Origin: Diphasiastrum complanatum
Lineage: Eukaryota; Streptophyta; Lycopodiopsida; Lycopodiales; Lycopodiaceae
Reading direction: 5' to 3'
DNA length: 64,000 nucleotides
NCBI GenBank assembly: GCA_029204225.1
Contig: CM055111.1
Coordinates: 41,170,815 to 41,234,814, forward strand
Shown here: positions 1-10,003 of the stretch, piece by piece
How the letters are laid out: every line of letters begins with the position of its first letter
Position numbering within the stretch: position 1 is the stretch's first letter
Program-made: the position numbers and the translations under genes
The notes under the pieces: generated by a model
What the model was told of the DNA's origin: nothing
Databases searched by the model: none
Seen by the model: the letters and a program-made list of their open reading frames with translations, nothing else

Positions 1-1230
1 AATGAGTTTTCTTTACATTGGTTTAATTCTACATGGAAAACAGAGTTTGGGCGTGTTGGAAGGGATCATTTTTGGGCTATAAAACAGTGTGCTCTCAGCA
101 AAAGAAGGTGGCTTGCTTGGAAGTTTATTACTAAAGGTCTCTCAACTTGGCAACATTGCATGTTGAGCAAAAAAGATTTGTCTCAACCTTGGGCTCTTTT
201 GATGTCTACAACTTTTCCTCCTCTCCTCTCTGCCACTGTCGCTAATCCTCATTCTTAGTTCCTGATTTTACTCATTCCTCTTTCCTTGTCTCCTCTTCCA
301 TGCCCAATCTTTTCAAGTCTATCATGAATGTTCTTCTATCTATGACAGAACTTACCGTATGGACAGGTCGAAACTCCATCTCCCCTCTTGAATCCCTTTG
401 GTTTTCTAAAGCCATCACCCTTAGCTCCAAGCCTCTTGCCTTTATTGATAGGATACTCTGCCTTAAAATTACGCATAAAGGTATTGTCAAGTGAGAGCAT
501 ATCATGAATTCCATCTACTCGCTCAACCTCTCCCGTCTTAGGACTGAACTTGGCCTTTCCTCTCTTGAATCTAACTTCTTGTCCTTTGCCTTTGGTCCCC
601 TCTCCACTTCTTTTGTCACCGACTGTGATAATAAATGAATTTTCAAGGCTTTAGATAAAATGGGCAAGATCTCCTACTCTTATGTTTTCTCAACTATGAA
701 AGAGCCCTTCTTTACCTTTGCATGGTTCAATTCCAAATGGAGCCTTTCTAATTCCCCTAGTATCTAGAAGGCCATATTTCTCCGTATCCATAGAATTAAG
801 CTGGGCAAGTTTAGAATCCTTTCACTCATAATTATTCAGTAGCTTTCTCTTCCTATCTGTGCTCACTATAGGGGTAATGTTTCGCATGTCTGCTCTAAGC
901 GCAAAACATTAGATGAGGATGTTTCACACTTGTTTTTTCATTGCTACATCTCTTTGTCGAAATCAGTGTCTGATCTTTTCATTGCACGTTTTCATGCAAT
1001 ATTTAAAAGATTCATCTACTCTGACCTCTTGTTGAATGACATTAATTTTAAGGATATTGGCAATGTATGAGACCTATTACTATTTGGTATATTTGGTTAG
1101 ACAGAAGTAGCAGGGAATTTGGGAACAATGATTTTGTCATCTCCCCCTTGCATCTTTTTAAGGAGGCTGAGAAACTTTTTCATTTGTAAGCCTTTGTTCC
1201 ATTTTGTACTTTGTAAAAAGTTTCTAATCT
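1..1230 (+). pseudogene. L1-type LINE ORF2 C-terminal relic (zf-RVT)
   Basis: The plus strand reads as a broken non-LTR retrotransposon ORF2 C-terminus. Near position 60 there is a segment with residues WAIKQCALSKRRWLAWK, as in the region downstream of the LINE RT. Around 850-970 a zf-RVT-type zinc module reads with a cysteine pair, then EDVSHLFFHC. It is interrupted by stops and frame changes and ends in an A/G-rich stretch at 1240-1265, as expected of a LINE 3' end. No RT catalytic part lies in the window; it would be upstream of position 1. The family call rests on the zinc module and its order after the post-RT segment. Confidence 0.6.
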
Positions 1231-1254
1231 AAGATTAATTCCTTCAAGAGAAAA

Positions 1255-1680
1255 GAAGAAGAAGATTTGTCTACTTTGCAAAGATGAAATTCAAATTATA
1301 GACATTCATAGTTTGGCTTTACTTTGGAGGCAATTACTTGACTAGTTTTGGGGATGACATGTGGAACCTAATGAATATATGATTTTTTTGGTGGTCTTTG
1401 AATGGCTTATAGTTTTTCATTATGACTTTTGTTCTGTGGAATATATGGAAGTTCAAGAATAAGGTGCTCCTTGAGAAAGATCATAATTTGCTTCATTCAA
1501 TTCTCTCATTAAAAGAGGCTTGTAGAGCTTATGCTAATTGACATTGCATGATGGGTTTGGAGCTAGTGCTTGGCACCATGTCTAGTTTTCAAATCATGAC
1601 ATATTTGTTTGGAGTCAAAAATTGTGGATGGGTGTAGTCTCTATGAGAAATTAGACTAGAGTTATAATTGTCAAATGATG
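1255..1680 (+). pseudogene. Second LINE-like ORF2 tail
   Basis: Directly after the first LINE tail, another plus-strand segment reads as a decayed LINE C-terminus. It starts with ICLLCKDE, then shows FLWWSLNGL and LWNIWKFKNKVLLEKDHN, the pattern that follows zf-RVT in plant L1 elements. Several stops and frameshifts break it. It may be a second nested or tandem insertion of a related LINE. Similarity was judged by eye, so confidence is limited. Confidence 0.4.
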
Positions 1681-2369
1681 TTGTACTTGAAGGACTTTGG
1701 GAGTATAAGTGGGAAGAATTTATGCTAGACAACAAAAAATTCTAGAAAACGTTATGTATTTTTTTTTATTGGTGTTAATATAATATTAAGATAGTTCACC
1801 TTTTTTTCGCACAAAATTTGAAAGTCAAATTTGGTTAATTCAATGCTCTACATTTTTTTTGAGCAAAGATACCACTAGCTCAAGATATGAAAGAATATTT
1901 GGTCCAAGAAAAATTGCCCTAAAAGAAAAAATAAGACAAAAAGAAAAAAGAACTCAATTGTACTCATGCATCTATACATATGAGGATTATAACACATTTG
2001 AAAAACTTACTTTTATTTTTTTGACTTTTGGGTCAAGGGGCTCACAAATTCTCCCATCATTAACACAATAGCCTCACATTTATAATGACTATATCTTAGT
2101 CATACGAATATTTTATTTGACAAGCTTTTAACAAAACATAGGTTTCTTTTTCTTTCTCCAAAAAATTCAAAGTAGTACATTGTTAAGTATGATAAGTATG
2201 CCACAAATCAACTAGTGAACTAAACTTTATTATGGGTACTTTCATGAAATAATTGCAACATCTATTGCATTTCATGTAGGAAATCTACAACCTTTTGAAT
2301 CTTAATAGATTTAATAATAAGAGATCTAGGTTGAAAATTGTGCATAAAGCATAAATAAATCATAATCTT
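1681..2369. other. AT-rich stretch without a recognised gene
   Basis: About 690 bases of AT-rich DNA with poly-T and poly-A runs. A short open frame at 1859-2071 is lysine-rich low-complexity sequence with no recognisable domain. Confidence 0.5.
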
Positions 2370-2757
2370 CAGTAGAGTGTTTTCCACTATTGCAAGCAAA
2401 AGCTATGAGAGGAGGTAATCTTCCTAGTGAAGTTTCATGTGAGAGACGTATGTCCTCAACATATCTTACATATTTTGATTGTTTCTTTCAGTATGTCCGT
2501 ATGATCCATCCAATATGACAAGTAGAATAAATTCAAGCTTATGAAAAATAGCATACCAAAAGTGTCCTATGAACTTTGAATCTCTATTGCTAGTGATATC
2601 ACTAGTCAAGCCATAAAACCTAAATAATCTTTCAACAGATGTATAGGCTAAATCAGAAGCCTTTGTGGTTGATTTAATATGTATGAATGTAACTAAATTA
2701 GCTACTCTACTCTCAAGTAGAATCATTATGTCATTGGGTCCTAGGAAGTCCAACTAC
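2370..2757 (-). pseudogene. Ty3/gypsy integrase core relic
   Basis: The minus strand encodes a decayed gypsy integrase core. It shows the catalytic-region pattern with TTKASDLAYTSVERLFRFYG, then the second-Asp motif in TSNRDSKFIGHFW, then the TERNNQNM segment where the catalytic Glu motif belongs. Reading left past the stop at about 2466 gives MLRTYVSHMKLH, the usual continuation. Stops and a lost catalytic Asp show it is dead. It abuts a zinc-knuckle fragment at about 2760, so that junction marks a rearrangement or insertion. Confidence 0.8.
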
Positions 2758-2764
2758 AAAATTC

Positions 2765-2950
2765 AAACAACGCACTTCCAAAAAGGTTTGACATGTGTTG
2801 TGATGGACTCTTGAAGACAAATCTTGCAAGTCCTTGTGAGACTCCAAACCTCAATCACCTTTCCACAAAGGACATACCTTTCCTTGGATTTGTTCTTCTT
2901 GTATTTGCATTTTGAACTTGAAGCTTCATCCTTCACCTTGGCTTTTACAA
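2765..2950 (-). pseudogene. Fragment of the Copia-III-type zinc-knuckle ORF
   Basis: The minus strand reads KVKDEASSSKCKYKKNKSKE, then a cysteine pair, then WSLTRTCKICLQESITTHVK. This is close to residues 106-157 of the Copia-III ORF (50765-50600 on the minus strand), where the same order reads WSLTRTYKSCLQKSITTHFK. DNA similarity to that part of Copia-III is also clear by eye. Homology ends near 2950, where a CTCC-rich stretch begins. It is an isolated piece of the unknown mobile ORF found in Copia-III, next to a gypsy integrase relic. Confidence 0.7.
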
Positions 2951-3982
2951 GTTGAGGTGGGGAAGTCCTCCAAATCCAAGGTAGAGCCTCCAAATGTCCT
3001 CCAAGCAACCTGCAAGCTCCAAGATGCTCCCCAACTCCAAGCTAGGATGCCTCCACCTGCAAGTAAGGATATGCAAGCCTCCAAGGATCTCTCCTCCACC
3101 TGTGTCCCTACTCTTTAAACACAAGGATAGATAACAGGCTAGCCTCAAGTATTCACCACCCAACCATAGCTAGATCCAAGCTCCAAGCAAGACCTATCTA
3201 GCACCCCCTTGCTAACCATAAACAAATCACAAGCATACCACAACACTCCATAGCATACTCAAGATCCAAACCCTACTTATGTCCCATACCAATAAGCAAG
3301 ATCCAAACCTTAAGCATACTACCACAAAAAAGCACTCTACACACTAGTAGCAACACTAGAGCATAAGCAAAGCAAACAAGAGAGATCTCTCCCTCCCAAT
3401 GGGTGCCCTACTACCCTCATATAGACCCCTCCAATGCACTATGGAGTTCCATGCTCATCCAATGAGAGAAAGAGAAGCCTAGGGGAGTTAAAGAATCTCC
3501 AAGAGCCTCCATAGGTTTATGGAAGGTCAAGAGACTCCTTCCATAACCTATGACTCTCTGTTCTTATGGGAGTTGAGAACTCAATGGACACTTTAGAAGG
3601 GCGCCCTCCTACTAGGTCCCATTGCCCAAGTTGTGCATGTATACTTTGGTCCTAGACCAGTAAAGTGATATGGTTCAAGGTTGAGGCCCAAGGTTTAGAA
3701 AAATAGTCATCCAATGACTTTCTAACACCTCCCTAGGTTCCATACCTCCATCCAAGGCATAGACACCTACCTGTCCTTAACCAAGGACACTAGTACCTTA
3801 ATATAAGACACCTACCCTTAATACTAGGGATACCCCTTATCCAAGGGTCACGTGACTCCATACCTCCGACTAAGGTATAGTCACTTGTCTGTCCTTATAC
3901 AAGGGTACATTGCCATTTAGCCCCCAACACTAAATGGACTATTAGGGGTCTGAAGTACTACTAGTTACATAGGTATGTAACA
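2951..3982 (-). repeat. Putative 3' LTR of the chromovirus relic
   Basis: On the minus strand the segment begins TGTTACATACC at 3982, immediately after a purine tract (GGAGGAAGGAA), as a 3' LTR follows a PPT. The chromovirus integrase/chromodomain relic lies directly upstream on the same strand. The distal (left) end was not fixed because no second copy is in the window; 2951 is only where neighbouring homology stops. The interior holds short CTCCAAG-type tandem words at 2960-3110. Confidence 0.5.
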
Positions 3983-3994
3983 TTCCTTCCTCCT
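3983..3994 (-). promoter_or_regulatory. Polypurine tract of the chromovirus
   Basis: The plus strand reads TTCCTTCCTCC, a purine run on the minus strand placed exactly before the presumed LTR start TGTTACA. This is the plus-strand primer position of an LTR retrotransposon. Confidence 0.55.
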
Positions 3995-5050
3995 AAACTT
4001 AAATTTTTTCTTGTAGGGAAAAATTTGAAAAATTCTTCCGGAGATCAGCCTCCTTTTCCCAGGTATCCTCCTCTTCTGATTTGCCCCTCCACTTGACTAA
4101 AATTTCTTGAAGCACTCTACTCCGTAGAGTCCTCTACCGGCTATTAACAATCGCCTCGGGTTCAGGTGGTCCACTCACGGACTCATCACTAAGAAGTTTC
4201 ACTAGATCTTCCGTAGGGACCAGGGTCTCCCAAACCCCCAACGAGGGTTTCAACTTACTAACGTGGAAAACTGGATGAATTCCAACGTTAGCTAGAAGAT
4301 GTAGTTTTTATGCGACCTTGTTTATCACTTGGATAACCTTAAAAGGACCGCAATACCTAGGCGCCAACTTTGCACACTTAATAGTTTTCAACCTCCTAGA
4401 GTGACTAGGGACTCTCAAAAACACCCAGTCGTTGACCATGAATACCTTGTGCTTCCAAGATAGATCAGCATAGTGTCTTGCCCTGTCTCGGGCACTTCTT
4501 ATGCTATCTTTAGCCAGTTGTAACATTTCTTGCATATCCGCAAGAAAATCAGCTGCGGCTTGCACCTGTAGGTTTTTTCATGCCAACACTAATTGGTGAT
4601 CGAGGTTGAAAACCATACATAAGCATGAAAGGGCCGAATCTGGTCGCTGAATGTTTTGCACTGTTATATGCAAATTCCACCAGTGGAAGATATTGTTCCC
4701 AATCAGACTGTCGATGGCCCACATATGCTCAAAGCATACCCTCCATCGTCTGATTGGTCCTTTTCGTTTGACCGTCTGATTCTGGATGGTCTGTAGAACT
4801 CAAACTTAAAAGTTGTTTCCAACTTTTCAAATACTGCTTGCCAAAAATTCCTAGTGAATTTTAGGTCACGGTCACTGACAATATCGCAAGGCAGCCCGTA
4901 TAGTCGAAAAAGCTTCTCAACAAACAATTGAGTTAGTTTTGAAGCTTTAACAGTAGTTTTTGTTGGGATAAATTGAGCAAACTTTGTAAGTCTGTCAACA
5001 ACGACCCAAACCGAATCGTGGCCCTTTCTTGTACGTGGAAGTCCGACCAC
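3995..5050 (-). pseudogene. Ty3/gypsy chromovirus integrase C-terminus with chromodomain
   Basis: The minus strand reads, in order, a gypsy integrase core and its C-terminal part. GLPRTRKGHDSVWVVVDRLT comes first, then LFRLYGLPCDIVSDRD and LKFTRNFWQAVFEKL. The C-terminal segment follows with ARDRARHYADLSWKH, DWVFLRVPS and KLAPRYCGPFKVI. A C-terminal chromodomain lies at about 4100-4005 and reads EILVKWRGKSEEEDTWEKE. Chromodomains target chromoviruses to chromatin marks. Frameshifts occur near 4703 and 4565, and a stop lies near 4140. The reading is cut at 5050/5051 by an inserted LTR, where the expected upstream integrase residues are missing. RT and protease are absent. Confidence 0.85.
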
Positions 5051-6174
5051 TGTTCACAGATTTCCGCCGAATCTGTGAACACGATTTCTTTTTTGTTTTA
5101 CTTCTTCTTCATTCCGGTGGTTACAATTCTTTACAGTTTATCTTCTTGTTTAGAATAGTTTCCAGGCAGAAGTATTTATCATATTATAATGTGTATTCCC
5201 AACCTGTTAGTGGGGATGAAACAGTGACGTTACTCAGCTATATGCATTTACAAGCCATGCAACCAGTCCTAGCTCAACATAGATCAACGTTTTGAATCAA
5301 AGAGCAAATCTACAATCTATCTACCAAACTATCTTAGGAAATCAGAGAATAATGCAATGACAAGTTTAAGCTACTCAGCAAGAAACAAGAAACAAGAAAA
5401 CTAGCTTCCTAACAACATTCTAGCAGCCCAAGAATCAGGAAACACCCATTTTTTGATGCTTGGAATATCCAAGAACAATCAAGGATAGGATTGTTAGTGA
5501 ATATGCAAATCAGATCCATAATCTCAGCCTCTATAGTTTACCTGCATGCTGAAACTACAAAATCAAGAAACAAGAAAGTTAATCCACATCTACATTCCAC
5601 AAAGCAAGAAAGTAAGCAAGAGATCTAATTAATCCACAATCACAAAGGAATTTAGAACATGCTCATAGGAATTTCACTCAAGAATATTGCCATGAACAAG
5701 GAGCTTCACAATTGTCAAGAACTCATGGAAGATCTTCTTTATTCACTCAAGAGGAATTGACAATACAATCAAAGCTCCCTCACAAGAGAGGGGGCCCTTA
5801 AATAAGCAAGAGCACTGCCCATGTGGAGCCTAAGTGGCAATTCCACCAGATTAGAAATTACATGTGGAAATTGCCCTTCCACTAGAGGTCACCATCAAAA
5901 GGTAGCTCACTCTAAATCATTTAAGGGGGTCTACCCTTATTTACATTGCCTAGGAAACATTACTAGCTCCTACACGGCCGTTCCTTTTCCGGGACACACC
6001 ATGTAGGCTCACATAAAAATTAGTTGTCATCCTAGCTAGTAATCCTTGACTCTCATGCTCGGCTCTTAGCTTCTTCTGCTCTTCTCCTTCAGAGACCTCC
6101 TCGGTCATGGGTGAGAGATACTCTGTGTCTTCAGCTTGGCTCGACATCTGGGGATTCTCTAGAATCCGCTAACA
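5051..6174 (-). repeat. LTR of an element inserted in the chromovirus integrase
   Basis: The plus strand runs from TGTTCACAG at 5051, exactly where the integrase frame breaks, to CCGCTAACA at 6174. On the minus strand this is a TG...CA LTR of about 1124 bp starting TGTTAGCGG, preceded by the purine-rich AGGGGTGGATAA. It therefore looks like the 3' LTR of a minus-strand element whose interior lies to the right. A palindrome at the left end (TTCACAGATT ... AATCTGTGAA, 5053-5080) could form a hairpin. No second LTR was found in the window, so the boundaries rest on the integrase break, the TG/CA ends and the PPT. Confidence 0.55.
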
Positions 6175-6188
6175 TTATCCACCCCTAA
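6175..6188 (-). promoter_or_regulatory. Candidate polypurine tract
   Basis: Minus-strand TTTAGGGGTGGATAA lies immediately upstream of the LTR start at 6174. It is a moderate PPT candidate only. Confidence 0.35.
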
Positions 6189-6330
6189 ACTATTGCAGGA
6201 CCCATTGCAACACAGGTGATGTCGTTCCGCTCGGCACTTGGAAAAGCGTGGATCTTTGTTCGCTTCCGTAAAACCAGGTGCTTATTGTCCGCAAAATTTT
6301 TTCTCAAAAATGAAGATCTCTCAATGGCCG

Positions 6331-7095
6331 CTACATTCTAGCCCTCTTGAGAACCTCTTGCGAGTTTTGCTTGTCTCCTCGTCTCGCCATCTGCTTTCGC
6401 TCGCTCATTTTTTGTCCCAGAGATTCGAACACTTGGAAGCGGACCTTGCTTCTGTAGTTTAGTGGCCCCATATACTCTCGTATCTTTTCAATGAAGCCCA
6501 TCTCTTGCCAGACTTCTATCATGGTGATGTATCGTGATGACATGAAGACCGCTCTGTAGTATAGTGGTGCCATCATCTCATGATCTTCCTCTGATTGGAG
6601 GGCTATGTTGGGATTGATCCTGATCGGATCCAAACCACGATCCTAGAAACATTCTTGCCGCATTAGAAAGGCCATGGATCGGTAATATTTGGCACTTTCT
6701 TGCATGCATAGATCGGCACTGGTCTTGTATTTGTAACCGAAGTCTAGCAACTGTAGCCTCAGGTCATCTAGGGAGATTTTGTTTGAAATTTTTAGAATCA
6801 CTGGCCAGTTCACCAATTCCACCCGTGGCTTTTCTGCCGGCCATGGATTTCTGAATTTGAGCGGCATGTGGAATAGATTATTCGCTTCCATGCCAGTGCC
6901 CTCATGTACTCTTGCAGTCGCATGCTATCCTTTAAGACCTTGTTCCGCCAATCAGGTTGTGGTTGTAGCGCCACAATGATCTCAACCCTGGTGGAGTATT
7001 GGCTTTGATCGATCTCCTCTTTGCCTCCCCTCATGTTGGGAGGATATTTCCTTTCAAATTTCTCTAATTCTTTGGTATCAACCATCTTGCCCCTT
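6331..7095 (-). pseudogene. Unrecognised decayed ORF, part 1 (C-terminal end of the tract)
   Basis: Three overlapping minus-strand frames make one coding-like run. It starts MVDTKELEKFERKYPPNMRG near 7085 and continues through LVNWPVILKISNKISLDDLR. It passes a stop near 6640, reads MMAPLYYRAVFMSSRYITMI, and ends near 6331. One frameshift lies near 6850-6890. The residues look like a real globular protein rather than random translation, but I recognise no RT, integrase, protease or zinc-knuckle motif. It sits between the LTR at 5051-6174 and the rest of the tract to 9.6 kb, all on the same strand, so it is probably part of that element's cargo or gag-like ORF. Confidence 0.4.
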
Positions 7096-7099
7096 GGCC

Positions 7100-7960
7100 A
7101 GGTAGGAGAAGCTGTCCTACGCTATTGTGGTGGCCTTGACAGGTAATTGTCCAGGGCCTTAGTGCCCGTATCCTTTTCCTTTGTTCGCTCACTTGTAGAC
7201 AGCTCAGTTGCGCTTGTATCTTGCCTGGGCGAGAATCTTCTTGCTTCTGAGAAACTAAAAGCAGAATAGGATGAGGGGTTAAAAGTAGGAGGGGGAAGGG
7301 GAAAAGGTTCATAAGCAACTTTGGCTCTCTGGCTACCTGATCCTGAGCTACCATCTGATGGTCGAATTTGCCCGTCCTTACTTCCTGCTCTGTCATCTCC
7401 ATCATCGTCCCGTGGTTTCTTTGTAGGAGCGTCTGCTTGAGCCTTGCACGCCATGTCTCACAATTGGTTCACCTTGTCCAAGACTTGCTGTAGGGACTTT
7501 GTTGTATCTTCTAGCTACTTCTGGGACTCTAGGATGATCTTTTCCTGCTTGGCCACAATATTTTTAAATTTTTTTTTTTCGACTTCCCGTTCCTGGATCA
7601 GCCGCACATACTTCTCCATCCGGATGGCTGAACTGTATGTCCTTGGGCTTAATCAGAGGGGCATCAACTGTCATTGCACCCGACGATCCGTCTTGTACTT
7701 GGTCGATCTGGATCATCTAGTGCTTCAGTTGCTGTTGGACCGCTTTCAAAGTGATCTTTTGGCCGGCCATCACAGATTTGATTTCTTCTGTCTCTTTTTC
7801 TTTTTCTTTGGCCAGCTTCCGTTGTTGGGCAATTTCTCGGTCCTAGTACTGGACCTTGTTCTCGAGCACTTGGTGTTGGCTTACCAACCAATGCATGTGG
7901 TAGCTTGCTTCGAATAGGCCGATCATCGAGCACTCAGCTGCTTCGAAGAGCTTCTCAGGG
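7100..7960 (-). pseudogene. Unrecognised decayed ORF, part 2 (acidic and coiled-coil segments)
   Basis: Minus-strand continuation upstream of part 1. At 7454-7122 a Ser/Pro/Lys-rich linker reads KKPRDDDGDDRAGSKDGQ. At about 7900-7700, in another frame, there is a likely coiled coil rich in Lys, Glu and Gln (QQRKLAKEKEKETEEIKSVM). Frameshifts and stops are frequent. No known family is recognised. The charged linker and coiled coil suggest a structural or nucleic-acid-binding protein, but that is inference. Confidence 0.35.
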
Positions 7961-8900
7961 TCAGTGATGGTTGGGTACTAATCAGGGGTGTGAGAAGGTG
8001 AGGCAATGGTGGAGGGAATGAAGATGGAGGTGGAGGGAGTGGAGAAATAATGTTAGTCGTCGCAAGGGTGGTTGTTGTGGTGGCGATGGTGGTGGTTAGT
8101 GGAAGGGTCAGACTTCCTCCTGACTGATCCACTTTGTCAGGTTCATCATTGCTGATCTCCATCAGGTCTGCAACATCAAAATATTGCGAAGTGTCCAAGG
8201 TGTAGACTTGCTGGGCCTGTGGCTGTTGACCTTGTGATTGTTGCGCCGCTTCCGTGTCTTGGGGACTAGAACTCCCCACTCCTCCCCCTCCCAAAAAAAG
8301 GTGCATTTGGTGAAGTTGGCAACATTGGCGTGGTAATGAATAAGGGTGGGGTGGTGACCTTGTCTGGTTGACCAACTAATTGTGATGTGGCCGTGTCTGG
8401 TGTTGTTGTAGAAGTAGCTGCTCCATCACCCCCGTTGATGGTGTGTGAGGGTGAGGAGTGTTGTTGAGAGGCTGAAGTTAAGCTTCCATCTCTGAAGCTG
8501 ACCGTCTGATGCTATTCCATCGGGTGATTTCCTCCTGGCCTGAAGCTTCTTGCATATTCATTGTTGTCTTGTGTCTGGCAATTGGCCCTTAGAGGTATTG
8601 GCCTGTTGAGCTTCCGAGGATGGGGCTGCTTGTGGATCTGGTTGTGGGCTTTGTCGCTTGTGTACCAGTGGAAGAATAATGGTGTTTACCCTTTTGGGTG
8701 GGAGCCCCAATGGTGAAGTAGCCCGTGAGTGTGGACGCTTGGACTGTTTGGACCCTATTAGGATGTCCCATGCTTTGTGTGCAAGTTGTAGGTGTTGTTG
8801 GAGTCTGGGCCCATTTTGTACTTGCTGGAGTGTGATATCAATCATGAGATACCCTAGTACAGTCATTGTCTGCTTGTTCTTAACACACTCATGAAGGTAG
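7923..8900 (-). pseudogene. Unrecognised decayed ORF, part 3 (Pro/Gln/Thr-rich)
   Basis: Low-complexity coding-like sequence on the minus strand. At 8375-7923 it contains Gln-rich (SQGQQPQAQQ), Thr-rich (TTTIATTTTTLATT) and Pro-rich (PLPPPPSSFPPPLP) blocks. At 8866-8558 it contains QLAHKAWDILIGSKQSKR. Stops and frame changes separate the parts. The composition resembles a disordered linker of a larger protein continuing from part 4. Function is unknown. Confidence 0.3.
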
Positions 8901-9600
8901 TTTGAAGCAAACTGTGCCCAATCATAAAGATTTTGGGCATGCAGTCATGAATCTGCCATCTTGTGGAACCGGGACATGGGTACCCTCAGCACTTTTGTCC
9001 TTGGTCTTTGTGTGCATCTGGTCAAATATGCACATGCCGCTTGCAGCTACTGATCATTGATGGCCTCAACGTGGTACCCATCTTTATTCTTCCATTTGTC
9101 CACTGAGGGATCTATGTATTTGACATAGGCTATCTGCTCAATCTTCTGGAGCGTCCTTGTGACAACATTTGGTCCTCGAGGGAACCCGAAGGGTTGCAAG
9201 TCGGCCGCCACAAAAGATATGTTATAAACATAGTTCCTGACAGGGGTAAATATGAGTTGGCACGATCTTGTCGTAGCATTATAATTTGCATATGCCATAT
9301 GTATCAGGTACGGACTTTGATACCCTATCAAGATAGGAATTTGGAACTCAGTTGCCTTGAAGAATGACTCTGCCTACTGGTACCAGGTTTGCATCTCTGT
9401 AAGATCCAATGTGAAGTGAAGTACTCTTTGTGATATGTCATATGAAAGCTTGCTAAATGATGACATAAACAATGAACAAAAGAGCGCCAGGATCGTGCAC
9501 ATGAGCAAGAAGGTCGCCAGCAAATCGTCGCAAGAAATGCCAGAATTCTCACTTCGTTGAGGTGTGAATGGCATTGTGATGATGGCATTTATGGACATCG
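8901..9600 (-). pseudogene. Unrecognised decayed ORF, part 4 (N-terminal end of the tract)
   Basis: The minus strand reads, around a stop at 9375, a coherent segment. FTLDLTEMQTWYQ is followed by IPILIGYQSPYLIHMAYANY, FTPVRNYVYNISFVAADLQP and EQIAYVKYIDPSVDKWKNKD. It continues past the stop at 9047 with LQAACAYLTRC and ends near 8945. A hydrophobic run (LLATFLLMCTILALFCSLFM) at 9515-9455 could be a membrane segment or a frame artefact. No family recognised. With parts 1-3 it suggests one ancestral protein of about 1000 residues transcribed leftward. Confidence 0.4.
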
Positions 9601-9654
9601 TCGTCTGGTGTCGGGCGAGATGTGACGTGCCAGTTTGTGGAGTTTTGAATTTGG

Positions 9655-9990
9655 AACCTCTGGTTGAGATTGGAGTGGGTGCTCCAGTTGAGATTTGATA
9701 GAATACGCCGATCAAGATCCAACAGGATGCTCCGGTCGAGATCCAAGAAGACGCTCTGGTTGAGATTTGACAGACTGCTCCGATTAAGATTTGACAGAAA
9801 CGCTCCGGTTGAGATTTGACAGAAACGCTCCGATTGAGATTTGATAGAATCGCTCCGGTCGAGATCTGAGTGAGGCGCTCCGGTCGAGATCTGATAGATG
9901 ACTTCGGTTGAGATCCAACAGAACTCTTTGGTCGAGATTTGACATAAACGCTCTGGTTGAGATTTGACAGAATCGCTCCGGTTAAGCATA
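9655..9990 (+). repeat. 25-bp minisatellite, about 13 copies
   Basis: Degenerate head-to-tail units of about 25 bp, consensus CGCTCCGGTTGAGATTTGAC followed by AGAAA. Adjacent units at about 9790-9890 differ by only a few bases. Because 25 is not a multiple of three, the translated frame cycles through three repeat phases (SNLNRS, QISTGA, KSQSER types), so the open frame across it is a by-product. The array separates the unknown tract from a copia relic on the opposite strand. Confidence 0.8.
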
Positions 9991-10003
9991 AATCCCATTT
10001 TCT

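Noticed and set aside
7444-7917. 157-codon plus-strand open frame with phenylalanine-rich stretches
   Set aside because: Antisense to a Lys/Glu-rich coiled-coil reading on the minus strand; the phenylalanines come from poly-T complementary to Lys codons.
9655-9990. CRISPR-like array
   Set aside because: The 25-bp units are head-to-tail without unique spacers and are degenerate; this is a plant-genome minisatellite.
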